From NCBI RefSeq assembly GCF_000003815.2, contig NC_049993.1, forward strand, positions 18,105,075-18,169,074: a DNA stretch of 64,000 nt, given 5' to 3'. The notes under the pieces are model-generated. The model saw only the letters and a list, made by a program, of their open reading frames with translations, made no database searches and had not been told where the DNA came from. Shown here in pieces: positions 51,615 to 64,000 of this stretch; within the stretch, counting starts at the first letter, position 1, and the number at the start of each line of letters is the position of its first letter. Source of the stretch: Branchiostoma floridae. Taxonomy: Eukaryota; Chordata; Leptocardii; Amphioxiformes; Branchiostomatidae. A program made the position numbers and the translations under genes.

Positions 51615-52024
51615 TTCTGTCACTCCCACCAAGACGTCTTCTCAGTCAGCAAAAAAAAGTCTTCTAGGGTTTCTCCGCGGCGTCTTCGGTTTCTTCGGGG
51701 TTTCACCTGTTATAAAGGCACGAGGGAAAAACAACTATTATGAGCGATCGAAGGTAAACAAAGCGGGAATGTTTGCAAATATACGGAACAATTCGGACGC
51801 TTTTGTCTCATGCGGTTAGAAGGATTATGTGTAATCTGATTCGGTCAATCTACACCAAACCAGGCAAGAAGATCGCGCCTTGTGCTTTTATTGGCTGTAA
51901 CTACCAGGATCACAACAACAGGGGTATTACGGATGTTATGTAAGAGGCTCACGCAAAGGCTTGGGGTGCTTTAGAGCTGTTTTGAGTTTAGAATAATATG
52001 AGTGATTCCTTCCGAAAATAATTC

Positions 52025-52275
52025 ACAAGTGTTTTCTTTTACCACACAACCAGTTAATACTACCTACTGACGTTTCGATGCCTGTCAGACACCTTCCTCA
52101 GAGCTTCTGACTGGAGTTCTGCTTCTCGCCGCTATATCTAGCCGATGTAGGTGGCGCTTTTGCGGCGAGAACACAATCCTAATTGGAGCGGAACTCCAGT
52201 TAAGGTTTAAAGCTATGAGGAAGATGTCTGATAGGCATCGAAACGTCAGCTGGTTGTGACTTGTGTAAAAGAAAA
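52025..52275. mobile_element. Inverted-repeat element with gacgtttcgatgcc arms
   Basis: Left arm reads tgacgtttcgatgcctgtca; the right arm contains its reverse complement (tgataggcatcgaaacgtca). The outer ends cacaaccagtta and ctggttgtg also pair. A related single arm is at ~54750-54860. Confidence 0.65.
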
Positions 52276-55200
52276 ACTCTATATTATCCTATCATTAGTG
52301 GTTTCTAAAAGATGACAATGCGGTTATCAAACTCTGAGTGAAGAGAGGAAAGTCGCGAGTAAAGAAACAGCCGGTCACATCAGCGATTTTGAACCCGGGA
52401 CCTTTGGCCATACATCGTGCCGATTGCGCCCCACACGATGCCACTCAAGTGCTCGTTAACGTCGCTAACCGATAGATTATGAAAAAGGGAAACAGGTCGC
52501 CACTATGTAATCAGGCCTTACGATTCCCACATCTAACAAGTACTAAACGCTTCCAAAATAGACGCCGTTTTCAGAATTCCAATGTCACTACCAAGGTTCC
52601 TTCAATTAAACGCTGTTGTGTTGTGACAATTTGTATTCTGTAGGGATCCTAACAAGCAACAAGCAATCAACGAATCGAACCGGAACGGAAGGCAGAAATC
52701 CCCGGTGACCGAACCTGCAACAAGTTCAAATCCATGGCGGATTGGCAATTATCCAAGTCAATGGGAAAAGTTGGAACGCGCACGCATGACGTCACAGAGT
52801 GCGTCATAAGCAGCAAGGGACATCCTGAATTCCGGATGGTGGGTTCAATTCAGGCCAAAAAATGGTTCAAGGATTATCATCTTTGAGAATATACCCCAAC
52901 GCTATTAAATAAAAATGAAGTATTTTCGCAACAAGTGTATATTTAAGTGTATCCAAGGAAAGGATACCGAAACTAATGATTAGCCTACTCCATTGTCATA
53001 CTATGTCAAAGAATTATATAAGCCCTTATTGTTATGTTAACTAGCTTTAGCCTATACCTTTTTTGTACTTTGTGTAAAACTAACAATAGTTGCCATACAT
53101 TGTACCATGTACAATTGTCGTGCAATTAAGTTCTTCTATATGATGCTTCGACGAAGGTTAGACATTCAGGTAATAAGATACGCCAAAAAGTAGTTACTCA
53201 AGCAACTGGATATGATTTTGGAAACGGTCGGACGTTTTAGGTAGCATCCACTACCGTTCGTCAGTGACACTGACAGCGACAATGACGTCAGTATTTCGCC
53301 TACTGCCGTTGGGACGACACTTCTACGACGTCCGCTGTCCCGAATGACCTCATTTTCCCCCCGTGATTTCGAGTCCGGTCGAGTCATACCAAAGACTTTA
53401 AAAGTGGTACATGCTGCTTTCTCTGCGTAGCACTCAGCAGTTGGGAAAGTTATGTTAGTTGAACACACACTCAAACACACACACGATAACCACTGGGCTA
53501 CCCCGCTGCTTACACAAAGATGTGCACCGTCTGGTGAGGTAAGGACCTGAAACAAACTTGTTGCCATCTGCACTCCTGTCCGCATCAGCATGACTAACCT
53601 CAGCGCCGACGACAAAAAGTTATGACCTTAATTGTTTTCTGGTACAGGAAATCGAATCATGCGTGGCATAACTTCATACTGACTGACGTGCGCACAAGCG
53701 AAAACATGTTTGTTCGATCTTAAGGCTGCGTCAAGAAGTCTGGAAGGTTGCGTAAAATCGTCTCGGCGTCATTTTTCAGCCAGTAGAACTGAATTATTAG
53801 TCGCATGGCGGCCTCTGTCACACTACGCTATAATCTCCATGTCCTAGTGAAAGCTAGTAGACGTTAACGTGTTCATCAATTCTTTGCATGCATGAGAATA
53901 CGTTTGTATTAAGATGAACTGCAAATTATTTTTTTATCATCGCACAAGAATAACATCAAACTTAGTGATTACATGTAAACACACATATATAACGCTACCT
54001 CGATTGCTTATACTATTATACCGTTCATGAAATAGAATTGTTAGACATTAGCAACTCATGTAGTTAAACTGTTTTGTATATAATACAATGTAGTTGCCAC
54101 ACATTGTATCCTTTACAGTTGTCATGCAAAAAAGTTCTTCTTCTTCTTCTTATATCTTATCGTAGCATGACCAACACATTGTACATGTTACCAAGCGCTC
54201 TACCTACGTATCACATGCGTTCAGTAACCTCAGCTCACCTCAGCTTTGAGTACCTAAACTTGTATCTTGTTTAATATTCCACGTCTTTGCCAGTGTCCCA
54301 CCAACGGTATTAAATCTTTGATAACATCTTAAGTGTTTTCTCTAACATATCTATTGTACAAACCTCCACGGCATCACGCTTACGTGAACTTGCTTTATGA
54401 GAATATCAATCTTTTATTACAACGTTCTTTACCACAGACGGCCTCCCACAGACAATCATTGCTACATTGACGTTGATAGAAACCATTACTGCTACATTCT
54501 GCTACATTACAGGCGCGCTGATTGGTTACGATTCCCCTGGCCAGACGTGACGTCACGTTGCTACATGGTTGACTGGGAGCAGAACAAACTGCCACATTGG
54601 TGGACACAACAACTTCATTCTGTACGGCGGAGCATGAATGATGTAAAGGGTAATATCCTCAGTTCTTTTTAAATCTTTTTTAAAACTATATATCAAGGGA
54701 TTCTCCGTGAACAGCTTCATCAGGTTGGTACGTCACTGAATAAACTTTAAAGAAACTCTTTTACACAACCAGTGCTTTATTCTCACCGACGTTTCGGTGA
54801 CCGTCTGTCACCTTCTTCAGGGCAATTCTGACTGGTTCACGTTGTACTGCAGGACAGGTGTCGCTGCTCACAGTTCAGATGCGGTCACAAAACGAAAAGT
54901 ATTTACATATGTACAGACAGCTTTATGCAAATATTTACAATATTTATTTATCAAGGGATTCTGAATAAGAACCGTATTGAATTCTTTTTATGGTAACACA
55001 ATGCTAACAAGAAATTGAAGATATTAGTTAGAGTTTTTATGAATACCATAGGCCCAGCCATCGCAGGAGTTAGTGATCCTCCCTAGCTGGAGCCTTGTTT
55101 TGTGATGAATCTGAAGTAAAACAAACAAACAAACAAACAACAATCCTACAAATCTATCGAAAGGTATTCGTTCGGGTATTATTTTGTATTTGCTGTTATT

Positions 55201-56079
55201 TTGTGAGAATATCTCTATGTTAAGTACATAGCTTTTATTTGCCCATTCTCTTTAGTTTATAGTTTGTTTTTAAATGGAGGTGTGGGTCCTGTAAAGGACG
55301 TATAAATCCTGTTGCCCACACCTTGCAGAACTTTTCTAAATAAATAGATAAGAAAGTACCTTGAGTTTGCAAACACATAGCCAATCAGCCCTGGACAGCG
55401 GAGTCTGCGTTACACAGACGAGCAAACACAATCACAACCAAAACCATCACCCCCGGCGGAGTTGGAAATCCTTTCCTGGGGTGATGATGATGACACAACG
55501 TTGATCAACCAGCCAAAAGTTTCCAAACTTTTCGTGCCAAATTAAAATGTACATGAAAGTTAACATTTAAAACGACACGCCCCTTTCAATACAGCACCCC
55601 TAATTTCTACTAAAAAGCTTACGCCGGATCGGGCATCAAGTTGTGGCCCAAATTGCACCGATGCTAATACAAATCAAATCAGCACGTTCCATAAGTGGTT
55701 TGCCGAGCACTTCCATCCCTCTGAGTCCCCAGATATCCATTTACCACCCCTCCCCTGCCGGTATCAAATTACCACTTAAGGGTTCCAGGTAATTTGAGAC
55801 TCCGAAGTACGATCATCACACACCAGGAGGGCGAGCATCACGTAATGATTACCACACACATCACTGCAAGGGCCATTGGAATTTTATTGCAAATTTTTGA
55901 TTGCAAAGAACGTGGTATTAATGAATTATAAGAATACCATAATACAGTATACAGTATAATTGCCATACGAATAGATGAGATAGTAAATTGAAGGTTAAGG
56001 TAAAGTGGGCGACCTCAGACTAAGGACAAACCATCAAGTTTTAGTCTTGTTTTTGTTAGCTAGTACTAGTACTAGTAGT

Positions 56080-56245
56080 GAATGGACCGATCCTGTCGAA
56101 CGCCATATCGAACAGATAGAACCCCCTATTCTATTTCGAAAACTGCCCCATTGGACAGAAATAGCTATTTTTGACGGAGGTGTTCGAAATAGAACCATGA
56201 TCGAACAGGGGGCGGGCGGTTGGGATCGGTCCATTGCAGCTTCGC
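56080..56245. mobile_element. Hairpin element with ggaccgatcc arms
   Basis: Arms tggaccgatcc and ggatcggtcca face each other, with a paired interior (ctatttcgaaaac / gttcgaaatag). The open frame through it is a by-product of the palindrome. Confidence 0.55.
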
Positions 56246-57396
56246 TACGACTGGATAAAAGATACTAACGTTAGTAGTTGGAAAATCAAGTTCAAAGTAC
56301 GAAACAATCAGTGATAGATTCAGATTCCTTGATACCCTTTGAGAAAGAAATAATTCCCAATCCCATTATATATGTAGAGCGCTTTGTTGTATGCATATAT
56401 TCTGCTTTTACTGTTGGTCATTTAGTGCCTGCAATAAAGAAATATTTTTTTTTACCTCGAATTGAAGACCCTACCTTTTAAGACATCACATCCAGACTTT
56501 AATATCTATATATACATGCATATATAATATACATTATATACAGCCACACCGTGTTGTCTGTAGAGACGACTGAAGAGGCTTAGATAAGTGTTAATAGGCA
56601 GGTGGCCACTTTAGACATAATTCTTAAATGCTTGTGCAAATGCGAGCAAATCTCTAAAGGGCCAACAAAACGAGGTGTTACATATATAGCCAGGTGGTTC
56701 TAATGCAAAGGTCACTGGTACGTGCCATGTTTGACTGGATTGTTCAAATTCTCAAATCCTTTTAAAGTTTAATACCCACTAGTACTGCTTTGTGATCACT
56801 CAACAGCCTTCGCTCTTAACAGTATCGCTTCTACAGCATTCGGCCCTTAAGCGCATTCAATCTAGCGCCTCCCGTAGCAATAGGTCGTCTGTAATACGTA
56901 TCCTCACCCAGGCTATTAACGAGTGACAAAAAGTCGTATCTTCAGACTGGATGGACCCGTCAACTTGTGCGGCGCCTCGCCGTTATTGCTGAGGAAAAAG
57001 AAGCCTGATAAAATTGATCTTTTGTTTCAAAAGGACCTACGTACCTATCAACGGCTCCAACTCGTCATTCAAAGCCAAAGTACAAACGAAGGAAATGGAC
57101 TGTTCTTAATCTATATGTCTGGTTGTGCTCTGTTGCATTGCACTTTATACTGGCCAGGTGTAAATACGATTAACCGAATAATGACTATAGGACCTTTGAA
57201 GTACCTTTATAGTGTTTTATCTATACACTTTCAAGCTAAGTTAAAGTCATAGTGATAAACTAGAAGTACAATTACTGTGGTAAAAGAATGTGATATCTTA
57301 CTACATCTTCAATGAGTAATTCATTTCACTATGTACAGCTTATACTTGTGGGTCTTTTGAACTATCGTTTAAACATATCAAAACAAAATTGGAAAC

Positions 57397-57820
57397 GACT
57401 TGCCGACAAACAAATCCCATCCAGAGTAAGACGTGCACAGTCTGAGACGCCCCCTCCATGTCACCATGCCCCTGTATATCCGACTTGCCGACAAATTCCA
57501 TCAAGAGTAAGAGGTGCACAGTCTGAGACGTCCCCTCCATGTCACCATGCCCCTGTATTTCCGACTTGCCGACAAACAAATTCCATCCAGAGTAAGACGT
57601 GCACAGTCTGAGACGTCCCCTCCATGTCACCATGCCCCTGTATATCCGACTTGCCGACAAACAAATTCCATCAAGAGTAAGACATGCACAGTCTGAGACG
57701 CCCCCTCCATGTCACCATGCCCCTGTATATCCGACTTGCCGACAAACAAATTCCATCAAGAGTAAGAGGTGCACAGTCTGAGACGCCCCCTCCATGTCAC
57801 CATGCCCCTGTGTATCCGCT
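57397..57820. repeat. Minisatellite, five ~85-bp units
   Basis: Units start at cttgccgacaaa, at 57399, 57484, 57565, 57650 and 57735. Unit 2 is 4 bp shorter. The internal block gtgcacagtctgagacg then ccccctccatgtcaccatg is nearly invariant. Open frames on either strand follow the repeat and show no gene features. Confidence 0.85.
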
Positions 57821-58140
57821 GCCCATCTAAAGCCCGGTTCCTTCACCAGAGGTTTTTACTGCGGCTTGTTCTAAAAGCTTTCAGCACCGCCGAGCTTGCG
57901 GTAAGTCTGTCTGTAGGAAGCTCCGGACGGCCTGGTGGTTAAACCTGGAGGCCGTCGTCATGGTAACGGACAGGCGACCTTTGCGTTGCCGTGGCAACGG
58001 AGCAGGTGGGGTGGATATTTTTGGCGCGAAGACAGGTGGTTTTGAGACCCTCAGGTCGTTGTAGCTGATGTTTGATATGTTATTCTTCTTCTTCATACGC
58101 ATTTTCGTTCGTGGTGGTGTCATTGAGGTGCAACCCTTGC

Positions 58141-58356
58141 CCGTCACAGGGTAGCCTAAATCCTTTGTTTTTAAAAACAGGGTGTTAGGGGATATCAATT
58201 CGACGCACAGTTACTCAAGTTATAATACAGTGTGCGTTTTCAAAATACTGTAATCTGAAGCCACCGCCTGTTCATGTCACTTGATATCCTATAATACCCT
58301 GATTTTAAACGCATCGGATAATGGTTGCCCTACGGATAAAGGTGATTCAGCGTTAA
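58141..58356. mobile_element. MITE-like hairpin element (family 1, copy 3, diverged)
   Basis: The right end (ggataaaggtgattcagcgttaa) and centre (aaaacagggtgttaggggatatca facing gatatcctataataccctg) match the family at 25891-26107. The left terminus is eroded. Confidence 0.6.
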
Positions 58357-59900
58357 AATAGGGAGAGAATGATACCCTATGACGGAGACACACCCATGGC
58401 ATATTATTCGCCAAATTTGATACTTTTCTCAGCCAGCGTAATAAGTCTGGTACAGACCAGGTTTATCCGTCCACGATAGACTGGAGTACATAGTGAGTAA
58501 TAATACATACATAAGCAAGAACCAAACACACGCAAAAAGGGGCAAGGTTGTTGTTCCTCTCTTTGTATCCAAATCGGTTCTATAAATACACCGATGGCGA
58601 CGTGGGCAGATGCCGGATTGACTAGAAATGACAGCGGTGTTACATGTTACATCGTGAGCAAATATACGTGCATACACAAGAACTAAAAACACAAAAAAGG
58701 GGACAGGGTTGTTGCTTTTGTGTTGTTGATTTTTGTATCATTATTTCTATTCAACTTCTGAATACAAAACCCAGATAATGGATCTGATATTTTATGTTAA
58801 CCGTTGACTTTAAGTTACCTCAGTTGATGTTGTTACTTTTTCTGTTCACAAATTGTATAGGTTTTGTTGCTTATGTTTCATTTCATTGGATAATAATACC
58901 AAGAATAATGGTACAATATATCACTAGTGGAGGTCAAAATTTAACGCAAAAAAACTCTACCACTAGCTACAGGGGAAAGCATCAGGCTTCACCTCAAACG
59001 AAATGACTGATTTATTTTCCTTTTTACCATGATATCCACCGTGCGTTTAGCACAGAAGATTTTCATTACGATATAAAACACTGCCGGGGATATATTGATA
59101 ATTCTAAGCCACACTAATGTTGAGCATGATAACAAACCTAGATACACACGTCTGGGAAGGATGTTCTAATAACGCACACTTCTCAGCCCTCAGGGCTCCT
59201 CTCACTTTAATTACAGTCTACTGATGAACGACTCTCGGCCGAGAGTCAATATCAGAGTACATGGCTGTAATACTAGGGTTGAAAATACTTTTTCTGCATA
59301 CCTGCACTGGTGTAGGTGGCATTGAAAATTACCTGCACCAGACAAATTTTACCTGCACTACTCTGAATTCAGGAAGTATTCACCATTGCTACATTTTCTT
59401 TAATACTTCACAGGTGGTAACAGTCAATGCATCTAATAACAATCAACATTCACATACATCGTTGGACATTTATGTATAAAACCCAGTACATGGACCAGTG
59501 CAGGTTAGGTGCAGGTGGGCACCTGGAATACCTGCACAGCTCCAATTGTAACTGCACTAACCTGCATATGCAGGTGGTATTTCTAGTCTTGAATACGAAT
59601 GAAGACAGAACATGGAACCGTATATGATGGAAGCTGGCAAATTCATACCACAGACCTAATTGCGAATACGTAATAAAAAAAAAACAGTATATAACGTAGA
59701 TGTGAATTTTAAATGGAAAAATCTGAGACCACCTTTGCAGCACACACGTAACATAAATAATGTAAATCATGACTAGACCGTTACATAAGGTACTGACCAG
59801 AACGTAATGGCCCTTGAAAACACAGCGAGACTATTACAAGAAACCCTTCACTTCATACTGCAATAACATTAACTGGCAAAACGTGGTCCGAAATAAATAT

Positions 59901-60078
59901 TACAGTGAAAGCCAGTTAATTGCACATCGGATTAACGCACACTTCTGTTAACTGCACGGAATCTGAGAATACCAAACCAGTGCGGTCCAGATAGATAACT
60001 TCGCATTATTGCACCAGCCGGATAATTGCACCAAATTCACAGGCAAATAGGCCGTGCAATTAAGCGGCTTCTACTGTA
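59901..60078. mobile_element. Tigger/pogo-like MITE, 178 bp
   Basis: Flanked by TA and bounded by cagtgaaagccagttaattg on the left and caattaagcggcttctactg on the right, which are imperfect inverted repeats beginning CAGT. TA target sites and CAGT termini fit pogo/Tigger-type elements. No ORF. Confidence 0.65.
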
Positions 60079-60933
60079 TCCGTATTGCAAGTCTATGCCA
60101 GAGTCTAATCACAAAACAAAACATATAGATGAAAAGATATAAGATATAAAAGATGGAGTGAAAATATTATAAATGTCACTTTATCGATTCGTGGGTAGAT
60201 ACAATGAAACAAGGTTGATACATGTCGCCATATGTACAAGTGTGAGACATTTTTCATGACTAGACTATTACATAAGAGCTTAATGGTGTTTCTCAACACA
60301 GGGGACCATTAGGGTAACCCTAGCTAACTCTTCAACAGCAATGTCAATAGGCTATGTTAATTTGATTACACGGATGACATCCGGGTGCATCAAGTTTCGG
60401 GCGTTGTCAAAAAAATACAAATTATTCAACCATACTGCTAATCGTACAAAGTAGCTTAAAAATAATCAAATATATGCAGTGGATTACAAAACAAATATTG
60501 GAAAAACGTATAAAAATGTCATAGAATATTCTAAGGTCAAAGAAGAAACAAAAATGAAGAATCTATTCTTAGGTATACTGTTTTCTGTGTGTTCAGTTAA
60601 ATGTTCAACCTTCCTGACCACTTAGATTTCATAATAAGGACAACTTTTTTGTGCAACAAGAGGACGTCATCCATATGATAAAATCAACATGGCCTTAGCG
60701 TTACGTACATACCTGCAACTGGACAGATGGTTTTGAAACTAAATACGTCCTGGCTAAATAAGCAATGCCACAGGTGTCATTGTAGGCAACAACGTAGCCG
60801 TATGGATGGAGAGAGAAGACGTATAAGAATGGAGTAAAAAAAAATAAAGATTTTAATTTCTGGATAAAAATGGAGATTTACTTCCGGACGTTTCGTGAAG
60901 AGTGATGGATGTCACCCCAAACCGTTCGGAAGC

Positions 60934-61148
60934 TAAGCTAGTTCATCTTTTTTCGTGGGTTAACCTATATCGTTGTTTATTGGAAAAACAAGATATTTGG
61001 GGAAAGCAAGTCGACGACGGTGGTTTCAAACCGTATATTGAATATCTTGCCATTTGAAACCACCATCCGTTAAATTGATATCCCTAATCACCAATTTCCA
61101 AACCAACGGATATAGGTTACCCTACGAATAAAGGTTAACTAGCGTTAA
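60934..61148. mobile_element. MITE-like hairpin element (family 1, copy 4)
   Basis: Begins taagctagttcatctttt and ends aataaaggttaactagcgttaa. The centre tcgacgacggtggtttcaaa faces tttgaaaccaccatccgtta. Same family as 25891-26107. Confidence 0.75.
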
Positions 61149-61550
61149 TTTGCCGTTTACTATCCAGTTGCAGAGATTGAATTGTATTAGAATTTTAAAT
61201 GTTTGTTTTTTACCTGAATGTATTACCTTCATAAACGTATTTGAAATTCTACAGTGGCCACCTATACAACTCACAGGTAACATATATGATGTGAGTCATG
61301 ACTAGACCATTACATAAGGCACTTACCAGAACGTAATGGTCCTTCTGCACACAGCGAGACTATTACAAGAAACCCTTCATTTCACATCGGTTACTGAAAC
61401 GTAACATACTTTCCTTGAGTCACGACTGGACCATTACGTAAGGTACTAACTAGAGTGTAGTAGTCAGTCTATAACACAGCAAGACTATTACGAGAAAACC
61501 CCCACTCCACAAGCCAATAGTATAACCTACATACCTATACCGGTGACTAA

Positions 61551-62613
61551 AGCCCCGGTCACAAAGCGCGTACGATTCCTTGCGATGGACTATTCCGCAT
61601 ATCGTACGATGAGCGCAGTACATCGCAAGAAAATCGTAAGCATCGCAAGCCATCGCAACGCATCGGATGGTGTTCAAAATTTTCCCAGCGTCGCACGATT
61701 TTTCACTTGTGTCTCTTCTGTATAGCCGTCTGACCGCTTTTGTGCTTCTGTAACCAACAAACATGTGGACGTAGCTGTTAAATACCTTCCTATAATATCT
61801 TTAACTGTAAAAATAAATTAAAAAAGACCATGACAACAAGAGTATTACAAGCAAAAGTTCAAATCAAGCGTGAGTACTGGTATGGTTATCTCGGCCTGCT
61901 TGCCGGCTCTACGTGTCAGGCTCTTTCGAAGATCGTATCATGATATGCTATCAACAAAAAGATGCCATCATACAAAAATCAAATGATAAGCATTATATCA
62001 TATATATTTCCGACTCATAGAGCCTGCCTTTATGTTCGAGTTGTCCCCATGGTTATTACGATTATGGTAAACTGACCCAAGACCGACGAGAGCTGAGATT
62101 TGATCTAATTATAAACTCACGTGCATGAAGCGATCAAACAATTGTCTGCATCACCTGTGCGTGACGCGTTGTTCTCTGGTTGCGATTGTGGCAGTTGCGA
62201 CTGATATATTTCCCCTTTTCGTCAATATCGACAATATCAGGTAAAACTGAAACCATCACAACATACTAAAAAATCATAAATCTATAACCTCATCAGTAGA
62301 CAAAAATTGCCGTAATGAACTCTGCTATGGGGGCAAATAAAACCTTACGACGATAGCGAAATTTTGAACATGTTCAAAATCCATTTCAGCTCTATTTTTC
62401 GCCATACGACGCTCCCCGATTTACTATGATTCACTGCGATTGACACAGGCACGCTCTTATGACCTCATCGTACGATCCACTACGCGCTTTGTGACCACGG
62501 CTTTATATACTTAAACCATTGCTTCCGATTTTCTTCCGACTTACGTCGCACTGCGATTATCCTGCGCATCGGAAGGAATCGCAAGGAATCGTACGCGCTT
62601 TGTGACCGGGGCT
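61551..62613. mobile_element. 1.06-kb terminal-inverted-repeat element with TAA target duplication
   Basis: The left end agccccggtcacaaagcgcg continues into tacgattccttgcgat. The right end, atcgcaaggaatcgta followed by cgcgctttgtgaccggggct, is the exact reverse complement, about 36 bp in all. Both sides are flanked by TAA (61548-61550 and 62614-62616). An internal, diverged copy of the right terminus lies near 62475-62507. A 3-bp TAA duplication fits the PIF/Harbinger superfamily. No transposase ORF is present, so it is non-autonomous. Confidence 0.75.
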
Positions 62614-63700
62614 TAACAGCAAATCCATATCATATATTCAATATCATATTGCAAGCAAGCAAACTGGAGTATACAGCGTTGGTCTTCATAATGTATGGGT
62701 GACTTATAAAATATGTAATCAGAAATGAGAAAAAATCATGTCTTCTTCAGCTATTGGTGGGACTAAGTAGACTGAAACTGCACTAAGGATTTTACATGCT
62801 GACATTGTTACAACTCATAGTATGTCTTACTGGAGTCACGACCTAAACATAACCACAACACACCTCTAGAATACAGCAGGCTATTCTGGGGAATCCTTTG
62901 CTCGACAAACCCATAACACCGCATACAATGGTGTCTCGAAATGAATATCAGACTCCTGGCAAATTTATGCCTGATTGTAAGGTAATTGCAAGGCCTCTAA
63001 TTGCAAGCAAACAAATAAATAGTGCATAACGTAGACTGTTCATTGGTAAGAGACTCATTAAACATGGAATCAACACCAGAGTAGCAAACATGTCGACTTC
63101 AGCTATTGACGTGGCTCAGTACAGTGAAACTGCACCAAGGATTTTACATGCTGACATCGTTACAACTCATAGTATGTCTTACCAGCTAGAGTCACGACCT
63201 AACCATAACCATAACACAAGGTATGTGCCACAACATAATAGTCCTTCTAGAATACAGCAGGCTGTTACGGGAAATCCTTCGCTCGACAAACCCATAGCGT
63301 TACAAAGGTACCTTTAACGTGTCTCGAAATAAACATTAGACTCATTGCAAATCAATGCCTAATTGTAAGGTAATTGTTAGATCTCTTTGCATGCAAGCAA
63401 ACAAATAAATAAATAACAGTGTACAACGTACATCATTGATGGGAGACTTATTAAACATGTAATCAACACCTGAGAAGCAAACATGTCTACTTCAGCTACT
63501 GATCGAACTCAGTATAGTGAAACTGCACCAAGGATTTTACATCGTTACAACTCATAGTATTTCCTACCGGTATACAGGATTCACGACCTAACCATAACCA
63601 TAAAACAAGGTGCCTACCACAACATAATATAATATCTCTAAAACACGGCATGGCTATTACAAGAAATTATCTCCACTTCACAAACCGATAGCACGACGTT

Positions 63701-64000
63701 AGGTACGTACCTGCCAGTGCCGGGAACACACACCTTACAGTCTAGTCGTGAGAAGGGCGTGCGCTGTTAGAAAGGGACTAATCGGAAACAATCCAGGGTG
63801 GGGTGAGATTTTTGGTATACAAATCTTACGGCAACAGTTATTGAATCGTTTGCAATCCTGTCGTTCAGATTGTATTACATTTACCTTAACGGAAAGGAAA
63901 CATCTATTTTTTCTAAATTTCTTCTTCTACTTCCTCCTCTTTTTCTTCTCAAAGCAAGGTCAATGACTTGAACCAGACGGTTGTCACCATGGTTACTGGC
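63701..64000. other. Right edge; nothing recognised
   Basis: A minus-strand donor-like sequence (GGCAG|GTACGT) occurs near 63710, but no supported exon is attached. A short pyrimidine-rich stretch (ttctt repeats) lies at ~63910-63950. Confidence 0.3.

Larger units (their letters stand above)
51615..57390. other. Upstream region of the transporter gene; repeats, no gene seen
   Basis: The proximal part is presumably the 5' UTR and promoter of the SLC4A11-like gene; no clear TATA box is recognised. Beyond it are dispersed repeats: an inverted-repeat element at ~52025-52275, a family fragment at ~53160-53280, a possible tRNA-derived fragment at ~53380-53515, a one-armed relative of the 52-kb element at ~54750-54860, and a hairpin element at ~56080-56245. 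The longest open frames here are not conserved elsewhere in the window and overlap these elements. Confidence 0.5.
59767..63700. repeat. Series of diverged ~0.4-kb repeat units
   Basis: Related blocks start near 59767, 60256, 61297, 61421, 62830, 63190 and 63580. They share a pattern of tcatgactagaccattacat or tcacgacctaaccataacca, then gtaatggtcctt, then an acagcgagactattacaaga-like end. In the last three the block follows gaaactgcaccaaggatttt. Other elements interrupt the series. Confidence 0.6.

Noticed and set aside
56005-56268. Small secreted protein (87 codons with a hydrophobic start)
   Set aside because: The frame runs through a palindromic element (ggaccgatcc arms), and no splice sites or second copy support it.
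57397-57820. CRISPR-like array
   Set aside because: Units are ~85 bp with no constant repeat and variable spacer structure, and the context is eukaryotic; it is a minisatellite.

Overview
The window is animal nuclear DNA, most likely from a cephalochordate (amphioxus, Branchiostoma). Genes are split into many small GT-AG exons, the introns are full of short hairpin-type DNA elements, and there are tandem copies of a large TPR gene family. Two runs of 100 Ns mark assembly gaps. The species is an inference; no sequence search was possible. All recognisable genes are on the minus strand.

The left part (1-22.4 kb) is a segmentally duplicated block. It holds two paralogous three-exon genes, called here A (9426-3320, 1581 aa) and B (19055-14162, 1242 aa). 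Each protein has an N-terminal helical-repeat region, a nucleotidyltransferase-fold domain with a following helical domain resembling bacterial GlnD/DUF294 proteins, and a long array of near-identical 44-residue kinesin-light-chain-like TPRs (16 in A, 9 in B). Both genes have an upstream module with a perfect kappaB consensus (GGGACTTTCC) beside an AP-1 site, which suggests immune or stress induction. B has lost its C-terminal cap, and a decayed copy of that cap lies behind its stop. Two paralogous, frame-preserved first exons (1894-1405 and 12314-11858) encode a tyrosine-motif tail starting MAAVYEQ. The second lies directly upstream of gene A and can be joined to it in frame on paper.

The middle (23.2-51.6 kb) is one complete gene of 20 coding exons for an SLC4A11-like membrane transporter. 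The exon phases chain without a break to a 920-residue protein. At least seven of its exons have partial extra copies in the flanking introns, usually the 3' end of the exon with its splice donor, next to microsatellites. The (TGAA)n-embedded array of exon 16 is the largest. Intron 4 carries three tandem ~188-bp units, each able to fold into a pre-miRNA-like hairpin.

The right part (51.6-64 kb) shows no convincing coding gene. It contains MITE-like inverted-repeat elements, an 85-bp minisatellite, a 1.06-kb terminal-inverted-repeat element with TAA flanks, and a series of diverged ~0.4-kb repeats.
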